Shown here: in pieces, positions 10,335 through 21,805 of the stretch
How the letters are laid out: every line of letters starts with the position of its first letter
Position numbering within the stretch: the first letter of the stretch is position 1
Source: Rhynchopus euleeides
Taxonomy: Eukaryota; Euglenozoa; Diplonemea; Diplonemida; Diplonemidae
Direction: 5' to 3'
NCBI GenBank assembly: GCA_963210315.1
Contig: OY723302.1
Span: forward strand, 186,001 to 250,000
DNA length: 64,000 nt
The notes under the pieces: model-generated
What the model was told of the DNA's origin: nothing
The model's database searches: none
Seen by the model: the letters and a program-made list of their open reading frames with translations, nothing else
Position numbers and translations under genes: made by a program

Positions 10335-12483
10335 TGAGAGAGAGAGGGCTGTGGGAGGGTCGGGAGAGAAGTGGGGATGTGAGAGTAGGGGGTGTTGTGT
10401 GCGGTCCGGTATCCGGTAATTCGAGTCCGCTTGGCGTGGGGTGTGCTGGGAGGTGGGGTAGTTCGTCCGTGACACCTGAGGGGGGGCGGGGGTGATGTGG
10501 GAGTGGCGTGTGAGGCCGTGGGAGTGGGGGGCAGTGCATCGCCAGAGGCTATAAATTTGCAAAAAATACAAATAAAAACATCGCAGCACCACAGCCCCGA
10601 CGCTTGGAGGGGGCGGGGGTACGGCAGGCAGTGAGGCATCCTCCAGGGCGAAACTGCTGTTGAATTGGACCCTCATGTCCACACCCTCAATCAGCTGACA
10701 AATAAATAACTGTGCGGTGTCGTAACAATACATAACCCAGGCATCCTTCAGGACCCCCAATACTGGAAGGGGGAGGGGAACCGGGAGGGTGGAGTGGGGT
10801 GGGGGGGGCTGGGGATGGACCTTCGTTTTTTTGTCTTGCAGGCTGCTCCCCCCACCCTCCGACACAGCCCCCGCGCACTACCCCACCATCCAGACCCTCT
10901 CCCTCCCACCCTGTGTGGGGGATGCGTGGTCCGCAGGGAGGCGTGACAAATAGATAACCCCCCTCCCCCCCTCCCCCCCTCCCCAGAGCCAACCCCTGCT
11001 CTCCCCCCCCTCCCTCCCCCCTCTCCACACGCTCCTACCCCTCCCCCGCCCTCCATTGAAATTCTGAGGGAAGGAGGGTGTGGGCGGTATCGCGGTGCGG
11101 TCCCGCCTATAACAGCGCATTTTTTTTGGTGCAGTTCACCTTCATTTAGATGGTGTGCCTGAAACAGCGTTGTTAAACTTCTGATAAACTTCTGGTGGAA
11201 GGGTCTCGGGCTGCACCATTAGAGTGAGGAAAACGTGCCGGAAAAAGTGCTGAAAAAAATGACGAAAACTGCAGGATACCGGAGGGACCTTCCCTGTGGA
11301 CGTATTTTTTTCGAAGATAACAAACACAGGCACAGACACACATAGCACACATACAGCCGGCTCGCTACCGATCATGTCCACACAGCACATAGTGTGCATG
11401 TCTTCCCAATCGAATCCCAACACACAATCCCGTGTGGAGTCAAAGTGAAGGACATAGCCCGTTCTCAAAACCGCACACTCAAATAGAAAAAAAACCCTCC
11501 CCCAGACACACCCACCACCCCCCCCTCCATCACCGTCCCACCTATTTTTCTGTAACACCACCCCCAGTAGCCGCCCGTGCCTCCATCCCCCTCCACCACA
11601 CCCCCCCCCCCTCGCAACTCATGTGCGGGTTGGTATCGGCAGGGGGAGGGAGGGGTGGAGGAAGGGGAGGAGAGGGGACCGTGACTTTTCAAATGATAAC
11701 CCAAAGAGTCGTGTCTGCGTGCGTATGGGGTGGGGGGGGGGGGAAGGGGGGAAAATGCCTTCGACCCAACTGCCGCTCGCATTTTTTTTGTTATTTTTTG
11801 TGATCTTGTTTTGGCTTTGCCGATGAACTCTTTTGTTTTTATTTGCTTTGCCTGAAAAAGAATGTTGCTTCTTCTTCTTTTTTTTGTTTGTGCTTTACTT
11901 CGCTTCTCCCCGGTTTCTTGCTATTTTTTTTGGGCGGGATAGAAGGTCGTTGGATTCAGGGCATCATCCACTGAGATCCTGAAGGGTGTGAACAAAGATC
12001 TCCAGCACCCACAACAATTATAATGTACTGTGAGGCACTGATGAGCTCGCCACCGTGGCAGTCTGACGGCCTTAGAGTGGGGGTCGGTGTGATTCGGCCG
12101 AAGGTTCTTTGGTAGGGGAGACGCGCACTGAACAATCATTGAAGGCAGAGACATTGACACACATACAGAATACAGGCGTGTGTGTCTACGTGGGGGAGGG
12201 GGGGGGGGGGGTCACCTGATGAACGCATGCAGCCTCCCACCCACCCCCCTCCCTCCCCCCCGGCCCGCACATCTTACCTACTTGCAGGAGACGATGCAGG
12301 CGCAGACACACACAGCCTGCCTTCCTGCCCCCCCTCGAACTGAAGCCCAGCTGCACTGAGAGCCTTCACATTCGAGGGGAGAGAGGACGGTGTGCGAGAG
12401 GTGCGAGTTGGGGCCATTATTTGGCATCGACTACCCCCACCGATGCCTGCCGGCATGGCAGACAAACTAGGGGGGGAGGGGGG
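10335..12483. other. Intergenic stretch, nothing recognised
   Basis: This is the upstream flank of the RRM-like gene followed by about 2 kb without a supported gene. It has C- and G-rich low-complexity runs at 10960-11050 and 11500-11660 and T runs at 11780-11930. Small minus-strand frames near 11150-11560 and 11920-12465 have no motif and were not called. Confidence 0.5.
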
Positions 12484-15274
12484 CAGGCCTCTGGCTAATT
12501 CTGGGGCCGGACTTAACGTTGGGCCGGAGGGGGGGGGGGCCCTACCCTACCCTACCCTACCCTACAGCACGTCGGGGGTACCCACAACCCGACCCAACCC
12601 TACCCTAGGGTGAGGGTTGGGTACCCATAACCCGACCCAACACGACCCTACCCAACCCTCGGGTTACGGTCAGGGTTGACCCTAGACCCTACCCAACCCT
12701 AGGGTTAGGGTCAGGGTTAACCCTTGACCCTACCCAACCCTCGGGTTAGGGTCAGGGTTGACCCTAGACCCTACCCAACCCTAGGGTTAGGGTTCGGGTT
12801 AACCCTTGACCCTACCCAACCCTCGGGTTAGGGTCAGGGTTAACCCTAGACCCTACCCAACCCTCGGGTTAGGGTCAGGGTTGACCCTAGACCCTACCCA
12901 ACCCTAGGGTTAGGGTTCGGGTTAACCCTTGACCCTACCCAACCCTCGGGTTAGGGTCAGGGTTGACCCTAGACCCTACCCAACCCTCGGGTTAGGGTCA
13001 GGGTTGACCCTAGACCCTACCCAACCCTAGGGTTAGGGTTCGGGTTAACCCTTGACCCTACCCAACCCTCGGGTTAGGGTCAGGGTTAACCCTAGACCCT
13101 ACCCAACCCTCGGGTTAGGGTCAGGGTTGACCCTAGACCCTACCCAACCCTAGGGTTAGGGTTCGGGTTAACCCTTGACCCTACCCAACCCTCGGGTTAG
13201 GGTCAGGGTTGACCCCAGACCCTACCCAACCCTAGGGTTCGGGTCAGGGTTAACCCTAGACCCTACCCAACCCTAGGGTTCGGGTTAGGGTTAACCCTAG
13301 ACCCTACCCAACCCTAGGGTTAGGGTTAGGGTTAACCCTGGACCCTACCCTAACCCTACCCAACCCTAGGGTTAGGGTTAACCCTAGACCCTACCCTAAC
13401 CCTAGGGTCAGGGTTAACCCTTGACCCAACCCTAGGGTTAGGGTCAGGGTTAACCCTGGACCCTACCCAACCCTAGGGTTAGGGTCAGGTTCTAGGTCTA
13501 GGGTTCACCCCAACCCTAACCCTAGGGTTGGGTAGGGTATAGGGTTAACCCTATACCCTACCTAACCCTAGGGTAGGGTCTAGGGTTAACCCTAACCCTA
13601 ACCCTAGGGTTGGGTAGGGTACAGGGTTAACCCTGACCCTAACCCTAGGGTGAGGGTAGGGTATAGGGTTAACCCTATACCCTACCTAACCCTAGGGTAG
13701 GGTCTAGGGTTAACCCTAACCCTAACCCTAGGGTAGGGTAGGGTCTAGGGTTAACCCCAACCCTAACCCTAGGGTTGGGTAGGGTATAGGGTTAACCCTA
13801 TACCCTACCTAACCCTAGGGTAGGGTACAGGGTTAACCCTGACCCTAACCCTAGGGTAGGGTCTAGGGTTAACCCCAACCCTAACCCTAGGGTTGGGTTG
13901 GGTATAGGGTTAACCCTAACCCTATAGGGTCCAGGGTCTAGGGTTAACCCTAACCCTAGGGTAGGGTTGGGTCTTGGGTTAACCCTAACCCTAACCCTAG
14001 GGTAGGGTTGGGTATAGGGTTAACCCTAACCCTAACCCTAGGGTTGGGTTGGGTCTAGGGTTAACCCTGACCCTAACCCTAGGGTTGGGTAGGGTATAGG
14101 GTTAACCCCAACCCTAACCCTAGGGTTGGGTTGGGTCTAGGGTTAACCCTGACCCTAACCCTAGGGTTGGGTTGGGTCTAGGGTTAACCCTGACCCTAAC
14201 CCTAGGGTTGGGTAGGGTGTAGGGTTAACCCTAACCCTAGGGTCGGGTTGGGTTAACCCTAACCCTAGGGTTGGGTTGGGTCTAGGGTTAACCCTGACCC
14301 TAACCCTAGGGTTGGGTAGGGTATAGGGTTAACCCCAACCCTAACCCTAGGGTTGGGTTGGGTCTAGGGTTAACCCGAACCCTAACCCTAGGGTTGGGTT
14401 GGGTCTAGGGTTAACCCTGACCCTAACCCTAGGGTTGGGTAGGGTGTAGGGTTAACCCTAACCCTAGGGTCGGGTTGGGTTAACCCTAACCCTAGGGTTG
14501 GGTTGGGTTAACCCTAACCCTAGGGTTGGGTTGGGTATAGGGTTAACCCTAACCCTAACCCTAGGGTTGGGTTGGGTCTAGGGTTAACCCTGACCCTAAC
14601 CCTAGGGTTGGGTAGGGTATAGGGTTAACCCCAACCCTAACCCTAGGGTTGGGTTGGGTCTAGGGTTAACCCGAACCCTAACCCTAGGGTTGGGTTGGGT
14701 CTAGGGTTAACCCTAACCCTAACCCTAGGGTAGGGTTGGGTGTAGGGTTGGGTTGGGTATAGGGTTAACCCTGACCCTAACCCTAGGGTAGGGTCTAGGG
14801 TTAACCCCAACCCTAACCCTAGGGTTGGGTTGGGTATAGGGTTAACCCTAACCCTATAGGGTCCAGGGTCTAGGGTTAACCCTAACCCTAGGGTAGGGTT
14901 GGGTCTTGGGTTAACCCTCACCCTAACCCTAGGGTTGGGTAGGGTATAGGGTTAACCCTAACCCCAGGGTAGGGTCTAGGGTTAACCCTAACCCTAGGGT
15001 GAGGGTAGGGTCTGGAGTTAACCCCAACCCCAACCCTAGGGTTGGGTAGGGTCTAGGGTCACCCGTAACCCTCGAAATCGGGCCCAAATCGCCAAAATGG
15101 GCACCCCTCGAAAAAAAAAATTCGAAAAGGTACCCCTACCCACACCTGGAAATTACCAAAAAAATCTGGGACCCCGGCGGCCCCAACCCTAGGGTAGGGT
15201 AGGGTAGCCCCCCCCCCCCTCCCCCCCCCGGCACGGAGAAACTTAACGTTCGACCCGAATTAGCCAGAGGCCTG
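12484..15274. mobile_element. TIR-bounded element filled with telomere-like satellite
   Basis: The left end reads CAGGCCTCTGGCTAATTC and the right end is the inverse (GAATTAGCCAGAGGCCTG, 15257-15274). On the left, a short spacer containing ACTTAACGTT and a G run lead into CCCTAC repeats; the right side mirrors this. Flanks GGAGGGGGG (left) and TGAGGGGGG (right) could be a 9-base target duplication with one mismatch, but the G-rich context makes this weak. No coding capacity is visible. The CAG start resembles hAT-type ends, which is an inference only. Confidence 0.7.
12541..15075. repeat. Degenerate, strand-switching CCCTAA/TTAGGG-like satellite
   Basis: About 2.5 kb is built from short blocks of CCCTAACCC and its complement that alternate orientation every 10-30 bases, giving many AACCCTAGGGTT palindromes. 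The left half has a ~60-base higher-order unit (for example GGTTAGGGTCAGGGTTGACC then TAGACCCTACCCAACCCTCG); the right half uses GGGTTGGGTAGGGTATAGGG variants. A true telomere would be one-directional and regular, so this is a satellite derived from telomere-type repeats and not a chromosome end. Confidence 0.9.
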
Positions 15275-15289
15275 TGAGGGGGGGGGGGG

Positions 15290-15480
15290 TGTGTGATGTG
15301 CACACAGCATCCATTTTTTGTGTACGGTACAGAAGGGGGTGGGGGGGGGGGGGGGGGGGGGGGGGACGGCGGCGGAGGCGTGGGGGGCAACCTCCCCCCA
15401 CCACCACCCACCACACACCCGCTCCCTGCCTCCCTCCCTCCCTGCAAAGACTCTACACCACACGCACCCCCCCCCCCCCC
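15290..15480. repeat. Long G run and C-rich low-complexity stretch
   Basis: A run of about 30 G residues at 15335-15365 and C runs near 15466-15480 lie between the satellite element and the 3' end of the next minus-strand gene. On the gene strand these are C runs. Length is likely to be unreliable in an assembly. Confidence 0.7.
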
Positions 15481-15499
15481 TGGTATGATAGCATCACGA

Positions 15500-16254
15500 T
15501 CAGTAGATGTTCTCCTCACCTGCCATGAACCCCCACTTCTCCTCGTTCTCGTCAGAGGCCATCTTGATGTAGGGGGCCAGGTAGGACACATCGTCGGAGG
15601 GGTGCACCCAGTACTGGGTGGGGATGATGCCCACACCGCCAGACCCTGAGGACTGGATGGACACGTTGGTACGGCGTTCGCGCCAAGCCGCCTGGTCCTT
15701 CGGGAGCCTCCGCACACCCTGACGCACGGCGAAGAACCACTCGGTGTAGCAGTCGTCGAACAGCAGACCGGTCTGCTCGTACATCTCGTTCTCGCGGGTC
15801 GTCATCACCTCCCACTTCCGCATGTTACCCTTGAAGCTCGTCGCCTCCGGCGGCGCGTCCGCCTTGAAGTACACCTCCCAAGGCTTCTCCAGGTAGTAGG
15901 GGTGGGCGGGGTCGTACACGGGGAGGGCGAGGAGCTGGCGGAGGTCCACCTTGTTCTGCTTCACGGCCTGCAGGTTGCGCGCATGGCGCTCCACACGCTG
16001 CGCCGCAACGGCCTGGTGTGTGCTGCGGAAAGCCTGCGTGTGTGGGTGTGGGTGTGGGGGGGTGGCATCAGAGCTTCGCTCGGCGCGGCCTACGAAACAA
16101 AAAGGGCCACCACAGTGTGTGTGTGCAGGGTGGAGACAGCGCCACACAAGTGACAACCACACCCTCCCATAAAGGTGACTCCGCAAGCACATACCTGGGG
16201 CAGGGCCGCGTGGTATGCGATGGTGGCGAGACCACCGTTGATCGCGCTCGGCAT
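15500..16254 (-). CDS. Conserved-looking two-exon protein of unknown function
   Basis: Exon 1 is 16254-16195 and exon 2 is 16033-15500. The 161-base intron has a GTATGT donor and a CGCAG acceptor and joins in phase 0, giving about 197 residues. The product is soluble, rich in charged and aromatic residues, and ends GFMAGEENIY. I see no signal peptide, membrane segment or known motif. Exon 2 has the G/C-ending codons typical of the other genes here and no repeats, so it is very likely a real gene. The start is the ATG at 16254, 24 bases after a CCTGCAG acceptor. I do not recognise the family. Confidence 0.75.
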
Positions 16255-16946
16255 TGTGTCGTCCGGTGTTGTGGCTTCCTGCAGGGTGATAGTGTGGCGG
16301 GGGGGGGGGGGGGAACGGGCGGTGTGGGCGTGGCATCGCAACACGCTCTGCCGGAAGGCATGCACACACCAGCGCGACCAAAAAAAAAGGCGACTCCCAG
16401 CTGGGGGCGGGTGGAGATGCGTATGGCTGCGTCGATACCTCCCCTCCCGACCACACTACTCACCGACACTGGATTTGGCAGGGCTCAAAAGCTCTCCCAT
16501 CCCCACCCCCCCCTGCTAAGGGCAATTTCCCCTGGCACTCCCACGACTGTGCGTAAAGTGTTCTCTGCACCCCCCCCATTCGCTGAGCCGATGAAGTGTC
16601 AGCGAGGGGGGCAAGAAAGCATCTCTTCCTCCCCCCCTCCGGTATTTTGATTTGGTGTCGTGTTGTGAGGGGGGGGGGGGGGACGCAGGCATCACAAGCC
16701 ATCACACCCATCAGACCTATCAAGCCTGGTAGGGGAAGGGGGGGGGGGTTTTTTTTCTTTTTTCACAAAGGTCCGGTCGAAGACACATTGGGGGAGAGGG
16801 GGGGTGGTGGGCCTTGGCTCTGTGTCAAACTGTGTCGGTCTGTCTCCTCTTTTGTGAGGCGACTCACTTTTCTGCACTTTTCTGCGCGAAGGCCAGCCTC
16901 CCCCCCCCCCTCTCTCTCCACAGAAGGCTTTTCTTTTCACACGCGC

Positions 16947-16978
<32 letters not shown>

Positions 16979-17440
16979 CCCGGAACCATTGCAATTAAAT
17001 TGAATGCAACTGGCCCATCAGGGGACCCTGCTTGGTTGACGCGACGTATTTTCCCTTCTAAAATTGAACGATTTCTCTCACGCACGCACTGCTCTGGGAT
17101 GGGGGGGGGGGGGGGAACTCCTATCTGAAGAAATATCTTCCAAATATCGAACACTGTTCAACAGACACCAGTGTTCGGTATATGCGGTGTGTGTGGTGTG
17201 TGGGAATGGTCAGGGCACCAGAACGCGCGGAGCAGGGTGACGCAAAGCAGTGGGAAGATTGGATGGAGAGGGGACAAGGGGTGGCATTGTGTGGGCGAAA
17301 CCCCATTGAGAGAGAGGGAGAGACTGAGGGGGGGGGGGGGGGGGGTGAGGGGGAGAACTTGGGGTGGGCGGGCGGCTGCCCGGACTTGCGACTGTCTATG
17401 CGAATATTCTGTTCACGGGGATATTCACACTTTCAGTGTT

Positions 17441-17471
<31 letters not shown>

Positions 17472-17952
17472 GAGGTATATTTTTTGGAGGTGGCTGTTGC
17501 GTGATCACGCAACAACAACAACAACACCAACACGGCCCTCAGCACGGTGATCCCCACCGTGCACACAAGACACATCCACGCACTGCCACCACCACCACCA
17601 CCACCCCCTCCCTCCCGCTCGATGGGTGAACCAATAACTCTGTGCAACATGATTGCGATGCGTTCTGGAGGGGCCGCACAGCACATGGGATGCACAACTA
17701 AAAAAAATGGAGGCAAGAAAGAACCGGCTAGGGGAGGACGGCGAGTCTGTGAACGGGGAGGGTGTGAGTGGGGGTGCGTGTGTGTGGTTCTGGTGCAACC
17801 TATGGAAAAATAAAAACAACAGCAACACAATCAGGGTAAAAGATAGGGTTCCGGGCTGCGCGCCGAAAACCGGGGGTAATCGGGGGTAAAATTTCGGCCA
17901 TTTCCCCAAATGGAAGGGTTTTCCCTTCCCACAACACCTCACTCCACGCCAC
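16255..17952. other. Intergenic, microsatellite-rich
   Basis: No gene is supported. It contains simple repeats: (CA)n near 16955-16978, (GA)n near 17430-17458, (CAA)n near 17509-17525, (CCA)n near 17586-17605, and several G runs of 10 or more (16305, 16670, 17103, 17331). Confidence 0.5.
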
Positions 17953-18243
17953 TCAACTGGGACGGGCAGGGTGGCTCCTCTGCGGGGGACTGACTTCGCC
18001 GCCGCTGCCAGGTCCGCGCTCCTTGTTGTCGTCAACGCGAAGGAGCCAGTCGATGAGGGTGGTGTTGAAAGCACCGCAGGTTGCCCTTGTAGACTTGGTT
18101 CTGGACAGGCACAGGCCACAGGGGGGTCTGGGGGGCGGAGCCCCCCAGCCGCCGGAGGCCACGGTAGTGAACAGCTGATTCTGCTCCATAGTCGCACGCC
18201 GCATGTAGTCAACGTGCACCTTGTGCTCAACAGGTTCATCGGG
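17953..18243 (-). CDS. 3' end of an unknown gene, interrupted by an introner-like repeat
   Basis: The stretch 18243-18173 begins after a CGTTAG acceptor and encodes PDEPVEHKVHVDYMRR and more, with coding-type third positions. It is cut by an ~81-base dispersed repeat (18172-18092). After removal of a GT-AG segment (18172-18101) the frame continues into FNTTLIDWLLRVDDNKERG and stops at 17953. An alternative is that precise excision would join EQNQ to VYKGNLRC, which then needs a one-base shift in a TTT run to reach the same FNTTLIDW frame; the bases flanking the repeat (CAGAATCAG and CAGAACCAA) look duplicated. Upstream exons were not found. It may be a gene fragment or a pseudogene. Confidence 0.5.
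   Translation of the reverse strand, partial: PDEPVEHKVHVDYMRRATMEQNQLFTTVASGGWGAPPPRPPCGLCLSRTKSTRATCGAFNTTLIDWLLRVDDNKERGPGSGGEVSPPQRSHPARPS
18092..18172 (-). repeat. Dispersed ~81-bp repeat, copy 1 (introner candidate)
   Basis: On the minus strand it starts GTTCACTACCG, contains the 21-base hairpin CTGGGGGGC-TCC-GCCCCCCAG, and ends CCAAGTC. Copies 2 and 3 at 41530-41607 and 41684-41763 share the whole unit. It contains GT...AG borders (18172 to 18101, 72 bases) and lies inside a coding frame. Confidence 0.85.
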
Positions 18244-18249
18244 CTAACG

Positions 18250-19786
18250 CCTGGGGCAGGGCATTGTGCTCTTGGCCCCGGCCTCCTCTGGCCAAAAAGT
18301 ACCCTGGAATGGTACCCGGACAGAATCTCAGAAAAATCCCGGTGGAAAAAAAAAAAGAGGCACCCCCGGTTTTTCGGGGCAAAATCTCAAAAACCGGGGC
18401 TAAGCCCCGTTTTTCATAACAGTATCTTAAACACTGAACACAATTCGGCAGCAACTGCTCCGACCCAGCCTGTATTTATTTGTTCGTGCATATTATATTT
18501 TGCCTTTTTTTTGTTTTGTCTTTGTTTTGTTTCGATACGCCATGACGCTTTCGCCACGCATACCTAAAGAGAAAGCAGGGGGGGGGGCGGGGCAAGAGGA
18601 ACGCAACAGCCACCCGCAGACCCCACCCGAACTTCTTGATACGCCCAACGCTGCTGTGTGCAGGGTAGAACGCACTGCCCGGCGGGGAAGCGGGGAGCTG
18701 GAGACGGAGGAGGCGGGGGTATATATCGGATCAGCGCAGCAGGGTCGTGTGTGCGTCGCAATGCACACCCCGAAGCCCTTGCACTGCCCCACCCCCCGCC
18801 CCCCTTCGGGGGCGGGGGGCAGGCAGAGCAAGGCCCAGGGCGGGAGAGGCAACGCATCGCAACGCACAGTGACTCAGTGCCTGTGTTCTGGCAACGGAGA
18901 CAACGGAGCTGTTATGTCGGGAGTGTGCCTTTGGCGGCACAGAAAAGGCACATGGATGTTGACAATGAAGTGGATCACGTGTCTGCGAGGGGGCTTGTCG
19001 TGCAGCATGCCCTTTTATTTGTGGGCTGCTGGAAATGTTTTGGCGCCGGCTCGATAACCCAACATTATTCTTTTTGAATACGGCACATAGCGTGACACAG
19101 CGGCTCAGCGCCTTTTGTTCTGGCAACGGTGCATGGCATGTCGGGGTGTGCCAAAAAAAACCAGGGGGGGTAGTGAAGAAGGAGAAAAAGCCACACACAC
19201 AAAAACAGGGGGAAGGGGGAAGGAGGGGGAGGGCGGGGGGGAAACCAGGGAATCAAAAAACCATTTCTTCAGGAGCACTTCAGGTTTTCTGGCCTCGCAT
19301 CCACACTCTCTCGTTTTTTCTCGTTTTGCTGGAATGGCGTGCGGCTTGGGTTGTGATTTCTTGCGATGCGGTTTGGCCATTCCACACACCCTTCCCACCA
19401 TCCAGAGAGGGGGGTGGGGGTGGGGGTGGGACCTGGAGTTTCTGCGCTGGTGTGCTTTGCGCACAACGGACGCTGCCACGTGCCATTTTTTTTTGCTAGA
19501 GAAAAAAACCACGCTGTAAAAAGAAAAGGGCGCACCACCACCACCACCACCACCACTCATTCTCGAGCAATACACTCGGACACCCACACTCAACTGGCTG
19601 CATACATCCATGCAAACACATTCGAGCACATCCACGCCCCTCCTCCCTCCCTTCCCTTTCATCATCCCTCTTGTCTAACAACCTCACCCACCAAGTGTGT
19701 TGACAGATGCGCAATACTCACCATCGTGCGCACCGTGCTGCCGTCCAAACTCGAAGAGACCTTTGTTGTTGTTTTTTTTTGCACTC
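18250..19786. other. Intergenic, nothing recognised
   Basis: No gene is supported. The segment 18290-18420 is rich in short inverted CCCCGG-type hairpins (for example around ACCCCCGGTTTTTCGGGG). Segments near 18870-18960 and 19085-19160 share a weakly similar GTTCTGGCAACGG-containing block. A long (CCA)n run lies at 19530-19557. Confidence 0.4.
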
Positions 19787-20046
19787 GAAGGAGGATCCTT
19801 GAAATCGGTAGTGGACAGTAGCGGACAGGGCGGACATTTCCTTGTGGAAAAAGTGCCCGAAAAAAAAAATTCGAAAAGGTCCCCCTTACAGAATTCGCCT
19901 TTTTTCATGGTATGACAAAGGTCTTAATAAGAAAAGGATCTTTTCACTTCTTTCTTAAGACGTCTTAATGCAGGTGCTGCATTAAATTTCTTAAATTAAT
20001 GACCCCCATTATTTTTAAGAAATGCAGGATTTCTTAAGATTTCTTA

Positions 20047-21805
20047 CAGGGGGGGGTCAAATAAACGTACTTAGTTGAATAGTAGTACTTAGCCGAATAG
20101 TAGTACTTATTTTTTTGGGGCTCTGGGGCACGTTGGGCCGTTGAATAGTAGTACTTACTTTTCACCCTTTTTTTTGGGGAAATTTTTCGTTTTTTTTGAG
20201 ATTTTCTTTTTGGAGACACACAAATCTGCAAACTTTGGGGCAAGGAATGGGGACAACGGGGTCTATTGGTGCCACTTAGGGGAACCAGGGTGCACGGGGT
20301 CCGTAGAGGGGGGAAGTGACCTACGCTCAAAGATATGTCGTGACGAAGGGAATCGGGGCATCCCCCCTCAGACACATACGGACGGGAAACCAGCGAACCT
20401 GCAAACTCCTGCGGTCCAGAGGCATCAGAACCACTGCTGAAGACCGCAAACCCGGAAACCCGCAAACTCCTGGGGTCCAGAGGCGTCAAAATCACTGCTG
20501 AAGAGCGGCGCGCATTAAACGACTCCTCATCTACGGCGTCCGCAGTCCCTACCACCAACGAGAAGATGTGGACGGATGGCCCCAGACACACCTCACCATA
20601 GATGTAGCCTTCGAGGACCAGCTGAGCCCACCCCCCACCCCCCGCAGCCCCCTTCCCTGACGTTGTTTGACATTCTCTCCTGTTGTGCAGCACTGATCAA
20701 CACACGCCCGCAAACCCGCAATCCAACTGCCCAGATTTCACCATCCACCAACAGAGCCAATAGCTTCGGCTGGTGTCCGACATAATGATGACGTCCGATG
20801 CTTTCATGTGCCTCCTGCTGATGGAATGCCTCCTGTTCAAGATATTCGAGGATGGGCCACCGCCATGCGCTCCCCGGCCTTCCTTCAACCAACTGGCCCG
20901 GGCCAGGGCACGCTGGTAGCCGAGCGCTTGCGGGATATGGGGTACGTGCTGAAGGTGTCGGGTGAGGAGGACGGGTTCGTGAAGAGCTCCCTTTGTCCGG
21001 ACCTCACCTTCGCACCAAGCACAGAAACATACCCTGAGGCTGGTGGTGCGGACCTTGAACCTGGGTTGGACGGGAAGGCAAAAGAGAGCACAGAGAAGCA
21101 GTCCACCCAAAAGAAAGTTGTGTCTCAGCCAACCCAACAGTCAAGCATCTTGGCATGGGCGAAGCCGGTTCGTGTGAACTCTCTCACACAGACACAGCCT
21201 TCCCAGTCCTCCCAGTCCTCCGAAAAGAAGCGCGCAGCGTCCCCGACCACCCAGACTCCCAACAAACACCGCAGGCTCTGCAAAGGGTGTAGGAAGCCTG
21301 GGCACAACATGCAGACTTGCCCCAGCAAGCCCAAGAACTTGAAGAAGAAGTAAGTTGGGGCGTGCTGGTTGTGGCTTGTCTTTTTCACATCTTTTTTTTA
21401 AGCATCAACGCACCAACCAACCACCGACAGTGAAGCTGACAGCTCTGATGAACTGTGTATGCTTTCACTAACTCAACAAGAATGTCAACCAGGGGGGGGG
21501 GGGGCAATACAAATCAAAACGGTACGAAACCAAATGAGGGGCGAGTGGTAGGACGAGAACAGAGCGGATACTCGACCGGAAGGCAGAAGAAGTGAGAGAC
21601 GGACGACAGCAGTGACCAGCGCGCCCCTGGTGGACCAAACAGCCCCGCAGAGCCCCTGCAAACAGCGTTTTTAGGAAAAGTTGAATAGACGTACTTAGTA
21701 CGTCTATTCGCTCGCAAACTATTTATTAATTTTCTGGCGAGGTCGATTTAGGCCCGCGCGTTCGCCGAATAGTAGTACTAAGTACGTTTATTTGACCCCC
21801 CCCTG
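20047..21805. mobile_element. CAGGGGGGGGTCAAAT-family element with TA target duplication
   Basis: The two ends match perfectly over 28 bases starting CAGGGGGGGGTCAAATAAAC and are flanked by TA (20045-20046 and 21806-21807). Subterminal GAATAGTAGTACTTA motifs repeat on both sides. The TA TSD suggests the Tc1/mariner/IS630 group. It carries the zinc-knuckle frame at 20808-21353 and a ~66-base direct repeat near 20390-20505. Confidence 0.9.
20808..21353 (+). CDS. CCHC zinc-knuckle protein encoded in a nested TA element
   Basis: 181 residues from the ATG at 20808; the frame is open somewhat further upstream without a clear start. The C-terminus has one classic CX2CX4HX4C knuckle (CKGCRKPGHNMQTC) followed by a Lys-rich end. 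A Ser/Thr/Gln-rich linker precedes it (about residues 90-150), and the N-terminal ~80 residues are compact without a known motif. Such knuckles bind single-stranded nucleic acid and are common at the C-end of transposase or gag-like proteins. It could be the tail of a decayed transposase or a captured host exon. It sits well inside the TIRs and is the only plus-strand frame there with a domain. Confidence 0.55.
   Translation: MPPADGMPPVQDIRGWATAMRSPAFLQPTGPGQGTLVAERLRDMGYVLKVSGEEDGFVKSSLCPDLTFAPSTETYPEAGGADLEPGLDGKAKESTEKQSTQKKVVSQPTQQSSILAWAKPVRVNSLTQTQPSQSSQSSEKKRAASPTTQTPNKHRRLCKGCRKPGHNMQTCPSKPKNLKKK

Noticed and set aside
12541..15075. True telomere or chromosome end
   Set aside because: Repeat orientation switches constantly and ordinary genes lie on both sides; the array is enclosed by inverted repeats.
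17505..18239. 244-codon minus-strand frame
   Set aside because: Reads through the introner-like repeat and long simple repeats in a frame with poor codon use; the FNTTLIDW frame at 17953-18100 fits better.
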